DNA of 21,807 nt from DASUSF01 sp036375275 (GTDB lineage Bacteria; Pseudomonadota; Alphaproteobacteria; Geminicoccales; Geminicoccaceae), in the NCBI GenBank assembly GCA_036375275.1, contig DASUSF010000004.1, positions 1-21,807 of the forward strand. The letters run 5' to 3'. The translations under genes were made by a program, and so were the position numbers. Below, piece by piece: positions 1-6,594 of this stretch. The notes beneath the pieces are model-generated. The model searched no databases. It was not told the DNA's origin and was given only the letters and a program-made list of their open reading frames with translations. Positions within the stretch are counted from its first letter, which is position 1. Each line of letters starts with the position of its first letter.

Positions 1-195
<195 letters not shown>

Positions 196-273
196 CCTCC
201 CCCACCCGCTGGGCGGCCGCGCCACGCGCGCCAGGCGCCTGCTCGCCCGCCGGGCCGGACGAGCCGATCCGGC

Positions 274-376
274 ACCCTCTCCCCCGGGGGAGGGTCTGCA
301 TCCCGGTCCCCGCTCAGTCGCGCGTCGGGGCGCGTCACGCCCTCTCCCTTGGGGGAGAGGGACGGGATGAGGGTGA
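274..376. repeat. Pair of REP-like palindromes
   Basis: Two GC-rich palindromes of the same type lie about 65 bases apart. The first (274-295) has the arms ACCCTCTCCCCC and GGGGGAGGGT, with a two-base bulge. The second (340-361) has a perfect 9-bp stem CCCTCTCCC / GGGAGAGGG closing a TTGG loop, followed by ACGGGATGAGGGTGATGCC. This CTCTCCC...GGGAGAG pattern with a GGGATGAGGGTG tail is typical of dispersed intergenic REP elements in high-GC proteobacteria. There is no T-tract after either stem, so they are not clear intrinsic terminators, although they could protect the 3' end of the pgi mRNA. The rest of 196-471 shows no gene. Confidence 0.6.
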
Positions 377-471
377 TGCCAAAGGCAACCCGAAGAGGGC
401 TGGACTCCCTGCATGGGCAGCCCGAACCCGCCCCGCGCCGCCGCCTGCTTGCTGAGGATGCCGGCCGCTTC

Positions 472-1374
472 TCAGTCGCGGAGGAGCGTCCCCTCCATCA
501 CGATCACCGCGCCGCCGCCGACCCGGATCGCTGCCAGCGCGCCGTCGCTCCGGACCACCGTCACCTCGAGCCGGCTCGGCCGACCCATCTCGAGCCCCTG
601 GGCGAGGACGAAGCGGTGCTCGCCGTCGCCGAGCCCGCCGCGCTCGCTGAGCCATCCGCCGAAGGCCGCGGCCGCGCTGCCGGTCGCCGGGTCCTCGGCG
701 ACTCCGGCGCCGGGCGCGAACATCCGGACCTGGAAGTCGATGCCAGGACCGCCGTCCCGGGCGACCAGGTAGAGGTGGTCGTGCGGCGTGCCGCCGAGGA
801 TCCGCTCGAACGCGCCGCCATCGAAGCGGGCGCGACCGAGCACAGCCCGGTCCCGGACCTCGACGATCAGGAACGGCAGGCCGGTCGAGGCGCCCTCGGG
901 GAGGCCGTGCGTGGTGACGAGGTCGTGGGGGTCCAGCCGGATCACCGGCGCCAGCTCATGCGCCGGCGGCGCCGGAACGAAGCTCGGCGCTTCCGGCGCC
1001 TCGAGTTCGGCGAAGACGAACCGTCCGCCTTCCCGTCGCAGCCGGACCGGTACCAGCCCCGCCGCCTCCTCGAGCACCAGCACGGGCTCGTCCGCCGGAT
1101 GCTCGACCCGCCCCTGGTCGGCCAGGACGAGCGCCGTCCCGATGGTCGGGTGGCCCGCAAACGGCACCTCCTTGCCGGGCGTGAAGATCCGGACCCGCAC
1201 GTCGCCGCCCCGCTCGGGCGGCAGCACGAAGGTCGTCTCGGAGAAGTTGAACTCCCCCGCGATGGCCTGCATCGCGGCACCGTCCAGACCGGCGCCATCG
1301 AGGACCACGGCGAGCTGATTGCCGGAAAACGGCTGGTCGGTGAAGACGTCGGCGATGACGAAGCGTCGGGGCAT
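472..1374 (-). CDS. PhzF family isomerase/epimerase-like protein
   Basis: This 300-residue protein begins MPRRFVIADVFTDQPFSGNQ, the standard PhzF-family N-terminus. Conserved features are Glu46 in FSETTF (the catalytic acid position in PhzF), GHPTIGTA at 74-81, and EDPATGSA in the C-terminal half-domain. The fold is a diaminopimelate-epimerase-like pair of half barrels. PhzF proper acts in phenazine synthesis, but most homologues outside phenazine clusters have unknown substrates, and no phenazine genes are visible here. The ATG at 1374 is chosen because the family consensus starts there and an AGGAG lies just upstream, overlapping the stop codon of the DUF1127 gene. The 11-base gap makes a two-gene operon very likely. 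Confidence 0.9.
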   Translation of the reverse strand: MPRRFVIADVFTDQPFSGNQLAVVLDGAGLDGAAMQAIAGEFNFSETTFVLPPERGGDVRVRIFTPGKEVPFAGHPTIGTALVLADQGRVEHPADEPVLVLEEAAGLVPVRLRREGGRFVFAELEAPEAPSFVPAPPAHELAPVIRLDPHDLVTTHGLPEGASTGLPFLIVEVRDRAVLGRARFDGGAFERILGGTPHDHLYLVARDGGPGIDFQVRMFAPGAGVAEDPATGSAAAAFGGWLSERGGLGDGEHRFVLAQGLEMGRPSRLEVTVVRSDGALAAIRVGGGAVIVMEGTLLRD

Positions 1375-1385
1375 GGCTCGTCTCC

Positions 1386-1604
1386 TCAGGCCCGCCAGAA
1401 GGGCTTGTCCGCCTCGGCCCGGGCGTCCGCGCGGGTGATGCCGAGGTCCTTGAGGCCGCGCTCGTCCATGGCGAGCAGGCGGCGGCGCGCCCGATGCCGC
1501 TCGTCCCAGAGCAGCAGGCGCTCGAACCAGACCTGAAGCCGGCGTTCCGCCGCCAGGGGAGCCGGGAAGTGCCGGCCAACCCACCCGATTGATTCTTTGG
1601 CCAT
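1386..1604 (-). CDS. DUF1127 (YjiS-like) small protein
   Basis: A 72-residue Arg-rich protein. Its second half, RRLLAMDERGLKDLGITR followed by ADARAEADKPFW, matches the DUF1127 consensus (a helix, then the L-x-D-[IL]-G-[IL]-[ST]-R motif, then a terminal FW). DUF1127 proteins are small and cytoplasmic; in some alphaproteobacteria members have been linked to RNA metabolism and phosphate or stress responses, but the role of this one is unknown. The ATG at 1604 has a GGAGAG eight bases upstream. It is the first gene of an operon with the PhzF gene and is divergent from the MocR-type regulator, a neighbourhood often seen for DUF1127 genes. Confidence 0.9.
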   Translation of the reverse strand: MAKESIGWVGRHFPAPLAAERRLQVWFERLLLWDERHRARRRLLAMDERGLKDLGITRADARAEADKPFWRA

Positions 1605-1646
1605 CGCGATCTCTCCGGATATGGAGGGTGCAATGGAGCTTCGATC

Positions 1647-1675
1647 TTGACATGCTAGGGTGTCAATGATCTTAT
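1647..1675 (+). promoter_or_regulatory. Promoter and inverted repeat upstream of the MocR-type gene
   Basis: TTGACA (1647-1652), a 17-base spacer and TCTTAT (1670-1675, 4 of 6 matches to TATAAT) form a good sigma-70-type promoter. Transcription would start near 1682-1683, at or next to the ATG at 1683, so the message would be leaderless or nearly so. The -35 hexamer is also the left arm of a perfect 6-bp inverted repeat, TTGACA-N8-TGTCAA (1647-1666), lying between the two divergent genes. It is a plausible operator, but the regulator is not shown by the sequence. Confidence 0.5.
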
Positions 1676-1682
1676 TGCCACC

Positions 1683-3077
1683 ATGACAATGTACCGGCCC
1701 GACCTCGGCGCCCGCGGCGGCCCCCGCTACCGCGCGCTCGCCCAGACGATCATCGAGGACATCGAGGCGGGGCGCCTCGCGGACGGGCACCGGCTGCCGC
1801 CGCAGCGTGACCTGGCGGTCGAGCTTGGCGTCACCATCGGCACGATCAGCCGGGCCTACGCCCTGGTCGAGCGGCAGGGCCTGGTCTCCGCCGAGGTCGG
1901 TCGCGGGACCTTCGTCCGGCGACCGCCGCCGCCGCCTGCCCGGACGGTGGCGTCCGCAGCGTCCGCCAGCGCCTCCGACCTGATCGACCTCACGATCAAC
2001 CGCCCCGCCGACCGGACCTGCTACCGGGAGGCCCTGAAGGCGACGCTCGCCGGCCTGGACCTCGACCTCGATCACGATCTGCTCGACTACGCGCCCCGGG
2101 CGGGTTCGGCGCAGCACCGCCGAGCCGCGGCGGACTGGCTGGTGCGTTCAGGGGTCGGGGTCGATCCCGCGCACGTGATCCTGACCGGCGGTGCCCACCA
2201 GGCGATCGTCGTCGCGCTCGCGGCGCTGGTGCGGCCGGGCGAGCCGCTGCTCGCCGAGAGCCTGACCTACCCCGGCGTGCGGGGCATGGCGGCTTCGCTG
2301 CACCTGCGGGTGGAGGCGGTGCCGCTGGACGAGGGGGGGCTCCGGCCCGATGCGCTGGAGGCGGCCTGCCGGCAGACCGGGGGGCGGGTGCTGTTCGTCA
2401 ACCCGACGCTGCACAATCCGACCACGGCGACCCTTTCCGACGCCCGCCGGCGCGCGATCGTCGAGATCGCCCGGCGGCACGATCTCGTGATCATCGAGGA
2501 CGACGTCTACGGCCTGCTCAAGGAGCAGCGCCCGGCGAGCTTCTTCTCGCTCGCGCCGGAGCGGACCGTCCACATCTCGAGCGCATCGAAGGCGCTCGCG
2601 CCGGGGCTGCGGCTCGGCCTCCTCGCGGCGCCGGACCGGCTGCAGGCGCGGCTCGCCGACGTCAAGTACGACCTCATGCTGTCCGGCGCGCCGCTGCCGG
2701 CGGAGATCTTCCGGATCTGGGTGGCGGACGGCACGGCGGACCGGCTGCTCGAGCGCCAGCGGCGCGCCGCCCGCGCGCGTCAGGTGCTGGCGGGCGAGGT
2801 TCTCGGACGGCACGAGCCGCGGACCGACCCTGCGGCGTTCCACCTGTGGCTGCCGTTGCCGGCACCGTGGCGGACCAGCGACTTCGCGGCCGCGGCGGCG
2901 GCCGACGGTTTCGCGGTCGCGCCGGGGCACGCCTTCGCCACGGGGCGGAGCCACGCCCCGCACGCGGTGCGGGTCTCGCTCAGCGCCCCGTCGGACGACG
3001 CGGCGCTGGTGCGAGCGCTGAGGGGGATCGCGCGCCTGCTCGACCGGCCGCCCGAGCCGCGGCGCGGCCTGATCTGA
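1683..3077 (+). CDS. MocR/PdxR-type GntR regulator with aminotransferase domain
   Basis: A 464-residue regulator. Residues 13-80 are a GntR winged helix (LPPQRDLAVELGV, then TIGTISRAYALVERQGL, then GRGTFV). A Pro-rich linker (81-86) leads to a fold-type-I aminotransferase domain. Visible PLP-binding residues are His244-Asn245-Pro246, the EDDVYG segment (Asp273/Asp274, Tyr276) and the Schiff-base Lys303 in SSASKALAPGLRLG. Such proteins sense PLP or a PLP adduct and usually control a neighbouring gene. The divergent DUF1127-PhzF operon is the obvious candidate target, which is inference. ATG at 1683 is used; an in-frame ATG at 1689 is possible. Neither has a Shine-Dalgarno sequence, in keeping with a leaderless message. 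The stop abuts the stop of the convergent CBS gene with no bases between. Confidence 0.9.
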   Translation: MTMYRPDLGARGGPRYRALAQTIIEDIEAGRLADGHRLPPQRDLAVELGVTIGTISRAYALVERQGLVSAEVGRGTFVRRPPPPPARTVASAASASASDLIDLTINRPADRTCYREALKATLAGLDLDLDHDLLDYAPRAGSAQHRRAAADWLVRSGVGVDPAHVILTGGAHQAIVVALAALVRPGEPLLAESLTYPGVRGMAASLHLRVEAVPLDEGGLRPDALEAACRQTGGRVLFVNPTLHNPTTATLSDARRRAIVEIARRHDLVIIEDDVYGLLKEQRPASFFSLAPERTVHISSASKALAPGLRLGLLAAPDRLQARLADVKYDLMLSGAPLPAEIFRIWVADGTADRLLERQRRAARARQVLAGEVLGRHEPRTDPAAFHLWLPLPAPWRTSDFAAAAAADGFAVAPGHAFATGRSHAPHAVRVSLSAPSDDAALVRALRGIARLLDRPPEPRRGLI

Positions 3078-3512
3078 CTACCAGGCGCGCTCGGCGATCG
3101 CGCGCCTGTCCTCGAGCTCGTGGGCCATCGCCGCGAGATCGTCGATGGAGCAGTCGCGGAGCGAGACCAGGCCGACCACCGAGCCGCGCTCGACCACCGG
3201 CATGTGGCGGTAGCCGAACTCGTCCATCCGGCGGATCACCTCGTCGACGCTCTCCCCGGGCGCGATGGTGTCGGGCTCGCGCGACATGACCTCGAACAGC
3301 AGGGTGCGGTCCGGCTCGAGCCCGCGCGCGATCACGCGGCGGACCAGGTCGCGCTCGGTGAAGATACCGACCAGCACGTCGCGCTCCATCACGACGACGC
3401 AGCCGACGTTGTGCTGGTCCATGAGGTGGATTGCTTCGCGCACGCTCGCCGTCGGAGGCAGACGGCGGACGGCGGCCTCGGACATGATCTCTTTGACGCG
3501 TCGGTGACGCAT
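3078..3512 (-). CDS. Two-CBS-domain protein
   Basis: A 144-residue protein made almost entirely of a CBS pair: about residues 7-63 (VKEIMSEAAVRRLPPTASVR, then GIFTERDLVRRVIARG) and 73-130 (VMSREPDTIAPGESVDEVIR, then YRHMPVVERGSVVGLVSLRD). Stand-alone CBS pairs bind adenine nucleotides or related ligands and act as cytosolic energy or redox sensors; the partner cannot be named from sequence. The ATG at 3512 follows a clear GGGAGAGAGG. The gene lies downstream of metZ on the same strand, but a good promoter of its own (3574-3603) sits in the 124-bp gap. Confidence 0.9.
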   Translation of the reverse strand: MRHRRVKEIMSEAAVRRLPPTASVREAIHLMDQHNVGCVVVMERDVLVGIFTERDLVRRVIARGLEPDRTLLFEVMSREPDTIAPGESVDEVIRRMDEFGYRHMPVVERGSVVGLVSLRDCSIDDLAAMAHELEDRRAIAERAW

Positions 3513-3573
3513 GCCTCTCTCCCGGTTCAGATCCCCAGGCGCCCGACTTCTGCTTCGTGTCCCTGAAGCCGTG

Positions 3574-3603
3574 ATTGTGCCGGAGATGGGGCCCCGCGAT
3601 CAA
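3574..3603 (-). promoter_or_regulatory. Likely promoter of the CBS gene
   Basis: Reading the minus strand, TTGATC (3603-3598), an 18-base spacer and CACAAT (3579-3574, 4 of 6 matches to TATAAT) lie about 60 bases upstream of the CBS start. A start of transcription near 3567 would give a leader of about 55 bases. The prediction rests on hexamer matches only. Confidence 0.4.
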
Positions 3604-3636
3604 CCACGGAATGCGGCTTCCTCTTGCCTGTCCGCG

Positions 3637-4812
3637 TCAGGCGCGAAGAGCCTGGCCCAGGTCCTCCTCGAGGTCCAGGGGGTCCTCGAGACCGACCGAA
3701 AGCCGGAGCGTGTCGTCCCTGATCCCGAGCGCCACGCGCTCCGCTTCCGGCAGCCGCTGGTGGGTGGTGGTCGACGGATGGGTGATCAGCGATTTGGCGT
3801 CGCCGAGGTTGTTCGAGATCGAGATCAGGCGCAGGCGGTTGAGCAGCGCGAACGCGCCGGGCTGGCCGCCCCGCACCCGGAACGCGATCAGCCCGCCGCC
3901 GCCGCTCATCTGGCGCTTCGCGAGCGCGTGCTGGGGATGGCTCTCGAGCCCGGGATGGCGGACCTCGAGGACCTCCGGGCGGTCGTCCAGGAAACGGGCG
4001 AGGCGCAGCGCGTTCTGCTCGTGCCGGCGCATCCGGAGCGACAGGGTCTCGAGCCCCTTCAGCATGACCCAGGCGTTGAAGGGGCTGAGCGCCGGCCCGG
4101 TGTGCTTGAGGAAGGGCTGCAGGACCTCGCGCTTGAAGCCGCCCGAGGACAGGACCGCGCCGCCGAGGCACCGGCCCTGGCCGTCGATGTACTTGGTCGC
4201 CGAGTGGACCACGATGTCCGCCCCGAGCTCGCCCGGCCGCTGCAGGATCGGGCTCGCGAACGCGTTGTCGACGATCACGCTCGCGCCGGCGCCGCGCGCG
4301 AGATCGACGACCGCGTGGATGTCGACCAGCTCGAGGGTCGGGTTGCAGGGGGTCTCGAAGAACACCGTCCGGGCCGGCCGCTTCAGCGCCGCCGCCCAGG
4401 CGTCGAGGTCGGTGCCGTCGACCAGGACGACCTCGATCCCGAAGCGCGGCAGGAGCTCGGCGAGGATGTAGTGGCAGGAGCCGAACAGCACCCGCGAGCC
4501 GACCACCCGATCGCCGGCGCGGAGCTGGCTCATCAGGGCGGCGTTGACCGCCGCCATGCCGGTCGCGGTCGCCGACGCCTCCTCGAAGCCTTCGAGCGCG
4601 GCGAGGCGCTCCTCGAACATCCGGACCGTCGGGTTGGCGAGCCGCGAGTAGACGTAGCCGTCCTGCCGGTCGGCGAAGCGGGCTTCGGCGTCCTCGGCGC
4701 AGTCGTAGCGAAAGCCCGAGGTCACGAAGAGGGCCTCGCTGGTCTCGCCGAACGGCGAGCGGCGGGTGCCGCCATGGATCAGGAGGCTGTCCGGACGAAG
4801 CTCAGGCATCAT
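3637..4812 (-). CDS. metZ: O-succinylhomoserine sulfhydrylase
   Basis: A 391-residue Cys/Met-metabolism PLP enzyme (fold type I). It starts MMPELRPDSLLIHGGTRRS and has YSRLANPTVRMFEERLAALE, the cofactor Asp182 in VIVDNAF and the PLP lysine Lys207 in HSATKYIDGQGR. The HSATKYIDGQGRCLGG and NPFNAWVMLKGLETL-type segments favour MetZ, which makes homocysteine from O-succinylhomoserine and sulfide, over cystathionine gamma-synthase. The upstream SAM-II riboswitch independently supports a methionine-pathway role. ATG at 4812 is used because GGAGAG lies six bases upstream; the adjacent ATG at 4809 is equally possible. The protein ends DLEEDLGQALRA, of normal length. Confidence 0.93.
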   Translation of the reverse strand: MMPELRPDSLLIHGGTRRSPFGETSEALFVTSGFRYDCAEDAEARFADRQDGYVYSRLANPTVRMFEERLAALEGFEEASATATGMAAVNAALMSQLRAGDRVVGSRVLFGSCHYILAELLPRFGIEVVLVDGTDLDAWAAALKRPARTVFFETPCNPTLELVDIHAVVDLARGAGASVIVDNAFASPILQRPGELGADIVVHSATKYIDGQGRCLGGAVLSSGGFKREVLQPFLKHTGPALSPFNAWVMLKGLETLSLRMRRHEQNALRLARFLDDRPEVLEVRHPGLESHPQHALAKRQMSGGGGLIAFRVRGGQPGAFALLNRLRLISISNNLGDAKSLITHPSTTTHQRLPEAERVALGIRDDTLRLSVGLEDPLDLEEDLGQALRA

Positions 4813-4829
4813 GTCTCTCCACAAGCAGA

Positions 4830-4852
4830 CGCCCCGGCCGTCGGCCAGGGCG
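4830..4852 (-). other. Strong hairpin between the SAM-II aptamer and the metZ ribosome binding site
   Basis: On the minus strand, CGCCCTGGCC and GGCCGGGGCG pair as a 10-bp stem (one T-G wobble) around a GAC loop. It lies 13 bases downstream of the aptamer and about ten bases before the Shine-Dalgarno sequence. No T-tract follows, so it is not a standard intrinsic terminator. It may be part of the switch's expression platform or a Rho-related or mRNA-stability element; this is inference. Confidence 0.5.
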
Positions 4853-4865
4853 CTTGCTCGTCCCG

Positions 4866-4923
4866 ACCTTTTAGCAGCTTGTTTTACGTGGCCTGCAAGC
4901 CGGCCGGCTCAAATCACCACGTG
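4866..4923 (-). promoter_or_regulatory. SAM-II (SAM-alpha) riboswitch
   Basis: The minus strand reads CACGTGGTGATTTGA, a GC-rich loop, GGCTTGCAGGCCACGT, then AAAACAAG, GCTGCTAAAAGGT. This matches the SAM-II pattern of GUGGUGAUUUG, GGCUUGCAGCCACGU, an A-rich strand and GCUAAAGGU, including the H-type pseudoknot partners (5' ACGTGG with 3' CCACGT as the first stem). SAM-II aptamers occur mainly in alphaproteobacteria ahead of methionine genes, with translation typically reduced when S-adenosylmethionine is bound. The aptamer lies directly upstream of metZ on the same strand, so feedback on homocysteine synthesis is the expected role. The 3' end here is ~40 bases from the ribosome binding site. 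Confidence 0.92.
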
Positions 4924-4928
4924 CCGCG

Positions 4929-4957
4929 AGCGTAGGCGGCGGCTGCGGCCCGGTCAA
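4929..4957 (-). promoter_or_regulatory. metZ promoter
   Basis: On the minus strand, TTGACC (4957-4952) and TACGCT (4934-4929) are separated by exactly 17 bases. The predicted start of transcription is about seven bases further on, near 4922, which is the first base or two of the SAM-II aptamer. The agreement between promoter position and aptamer start supports the call, although TACGCT matches the -10 consensus at only three positions. Confidence 0.55.
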
Positions 4958-5060
4958 TCCGCAATGCCTCACATGCCTGCCGGCCACGGGCGCATGGAAT
5001 GGCGGACCGGCTCCGGCGTTGACGAGCCATGTCCACGAGAACCCATGGAAGGAGACGTCG

Positions 5061-5252
5061 ATGGTTCCGCAGCTCGAGACGAAGTCCCTGCTCCTCGCTC
5101 TGTTCCTCGGCCTGAGCGGCTTCACGCTCGCCGCCTGCGGCGACGACGACGCCGCCGAGGACGTCGGAGAGGCGGTCGAGGAGACCGGCGAGGAAGCCGG
5201 CGAGGCGGTCGAGGAGGCCGGCGAGGAGATGGAGGAGAACACCAACCAGTAG
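5061..5252 (+). CDS. Small acidic lipoprotein with an 11-residue repeat
   Basis: A 63-residue protein. Residues 9-25 are a hydrophobic signal and Cys26 in FTLAAC-G is a good lipobox, so the mature part is about 38 residues anchored to a membrane. The mature part is nearly all Asp, Glu, Gly and Ala: GDDDAAEDV, then two tandem units GEAVEETGEEA (36-46) and GEAVEEAGEEM (47-57), then EENTNQ. The unit is encoded by a 33-base tandem DNA repeat (5166-5231). The pattern suggests an extended acidic helix, resembling entericidin-like small lipoproteins in size only. ATG at 5061 is chosen for the AAGGAG eight bases upstream; an upstream in-frame ATG lacks this. Function unknown. Confidence 0.75.
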   Translation: MVPQLETKSLLLALFLGLSGFTLAACGDDDAAEDVGEAVEETGEEAGEAVEEAGEEMEENTNQ

Positions 5253-5277
5253 CCGGCAGGCGCGGCGCCGCAATCCG

Positions 5278-5424
5278 CTAGAGCGGAGCCCGACATGACG
5301 GAACCGCCAGGCCAACGGTTCCGTTCGGGGAATCCGCTCTAATCTGTTAGCAGAGCAATTTTGTTCCGATGAGCGGAAGGACGTCCTGATGCGATGTGCT
5401 TCTGTCTCATCGGAAACTGCTCTA
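5278..5424. repeat. Double-hairpin intergenic repeat, copy 1
   Basis: A 147-bp element closely matching 19984-20132. It consists of two palindromic modules. Module A runs from CTAGAGCGGA to TCCGCTCTA (5278-5341) with an inner palindrome CGGAACCG...CGGTTCCG. Module B runs from GCAGAGCA to TGCTCTA (5350-5424) with inner arms TTCCGATGAG and CTCATCGGAA. The block CCGATGAGCGGAAGGACGTC is identical in both copies. The last three bases, CTA, are the reverse complement of the pyrD TAG stop, so the element ends within that gene. There is no transposase. A non-autonomous mobile element or a REP-type repeat family both fit. Confidence 0.8.
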
Positions 5425-6453
5425 CGCGTCCAGCCCCCGGGCCTGGTCGAGCGAGCGGAGCCCGTCGCGCTCGAGGCGCTCGCCGAGGCGGCGGACGATT
5501 TGCCGGACGAGGCCGGGTCCCTCGTAGATCAGGCCGGTGTAGAGCTGAACGGCGATCGCCCCGGCTCTGATCTTGGCGTAGGCGGCGTCGCCCGAGTCGA
5601 CGCCGCCGACCCCGATCAGCGGCAGTTCGCGCCCGGTCCGGCGATGGATCGCGCGGAGCAGCCGGGTCGACGGCGCGAAGAGGGGCGGGCCGCTGAGCCC
5701 GCCGGCTTCGCCGCGGTGCCTGGACCGGAGATCCGCCGGCCGGGCGGTCGTCGTGTTCGAGACGATCAGGCCGGCCACGCCTTGCTCGAGCGATAGGTCC
5801 GCGACGGCGAGCGCATCTGCGTCGGCCAGATCGGGAGCGATCTTGAGCAGGATCGGCACACCCGAATCCAGGTCCGCCCGAGCCGTCATGATTCGGCCGA
5901 GGATCCCACCCAGCGCCTCGGTCGCCTGCAGATCGCGCAGCCCCGGCGTGTTGGGCGAGGAGACGTTGATCACCAGGTAGTCGGCGATTCCCGCGAACCG
6001 CCGAAGCCCGGCGACGTATTCGGCCGCCGGATCGGCGCTCCCCTTGTTGATTCCGAGGTTCACGCCCAGCAGGCCGGCGCGGGCGCCGAGCCGCTCCAGT
6101 CGTCGCGCGGCCGCGTCGTGGCCGCGATTGTTGAACCCCATCCGGTTGATCAGCGCCCGGTCCTCCTCGAGCCGGAACAGGCGCGGCCGCGGGTTGCCGG
6201 GCTGCGGCCGCGGCGTGACGGTTCCGACCTCGACCGCGGCGAAGCCGAGGCCGAACAGGCCGGCCACGGCGCCCGCGTCCTTGTCGAACCCGGCGGCCAG
6301 CCCGATCGGGTGGGGCAGGCGCCGGCCGAACAGGTCGACCGCGAGGCGCGGGTCGGGCGCCGGCGGCAGCCGAAGCACGCGGGCGCGCAGCCCGCGCAGC
6401 GCGAGGGCGTGGGCCGTTTCGGGCGGCAGGAGGCGGAGGGCGCGCGCGAGCAT
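5422..6453 (-). CDS. pyrD: Dihydroorotate dehydrogenase (quinone), class 2
   Basis: A 343-residue flavoenzyme that oxidises dihydroorotate to orotate in pyrimidine synthesis, passing electrons to quinone. The N-terminal helix pair typical of membrane-associated class 2 enzymes is present (MLARALRLLPPETAHALALRGL). Further marks are PIGLAAGFDKDAGAV, EVGTVTPRPQPGNPRPRLFR, NRMGFNN, VNVSSPNTPGLRDLQ (catalytic Ser in class 2), VSNTTTARP, PLIGVGGVDSGDAAYAKI and GAIAVQLYTGLIYEGP. ATG at 6453 has an AAGG six bases upstream. The C-terminus ends LDQARGLDA, with the stop codon formed by the last bases of the repeat at 5278-5424, so the original tail may have differed slightly. Divergent from comM. Confidence 0.95.
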   Translation of the reverse strand: MLARALRLLPPETAHALALRGLRARVLRLPPAPDPRLAVDLFGRRLPHPIGLAAGFDKDAGAVAGLFGLGFAAVEVGTVTPRPQPGNPRPRLFRLEEDRALINRMGFNNRGHDAAARRLERLGARAGLLGVNLGINKGSADPAAEYVAGLRRFAGIADYLVINVSSPNTPGLRDLQATEALGGILGRIMTARADLDSGVPILLKIAPDLADADALAVADLSLEQGVAGLIVSNTTTARPADLRSRHRGEAGGLSGPPLFAPSTRLLRAIHRRTGRELPLIGVGGVDSGDAAYAKIRAGAIAVQLYTGLIYEGPGLVRQIVRRLGERLERDGLRSLDQARGLDA

Positions 6454-6594
6454 GCCGGCCTTGTACCACCGCGCGAGCCGCCCGCGCGCGCTGATCCAGC
6501 TCAACCGAAGATATACTTGCTTTACCACTTTCTCCCGCTGTGCGACGATCGGGCGTCCGCGCCCCGGGCCACGACCATTGCCACTGAGGGGATC

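Noticed and set aside
349..1536. Long plus-strand frame opposite the PhzF gene
   Set aside because: It is antisense to a well-supported gene and its product (Arg/Asp/Gly-rich, no domain) is typical of a shadow frame. The same applies to 3511-4935 opposite metZ and 18566-19732 opposite FIST.
1638..1666. Promoter for the DUF1127 operon using the right arm of the inverted repeat as -35
   Set aside because: The 17-base-spaced -10 would be CGAAGC, which has no resemblance to the consensus.
4830..4852. Hairpin upstream of metZ as an intrinsic terminator
   Set aside because: There is no T-tract after the stem on the minus strand.
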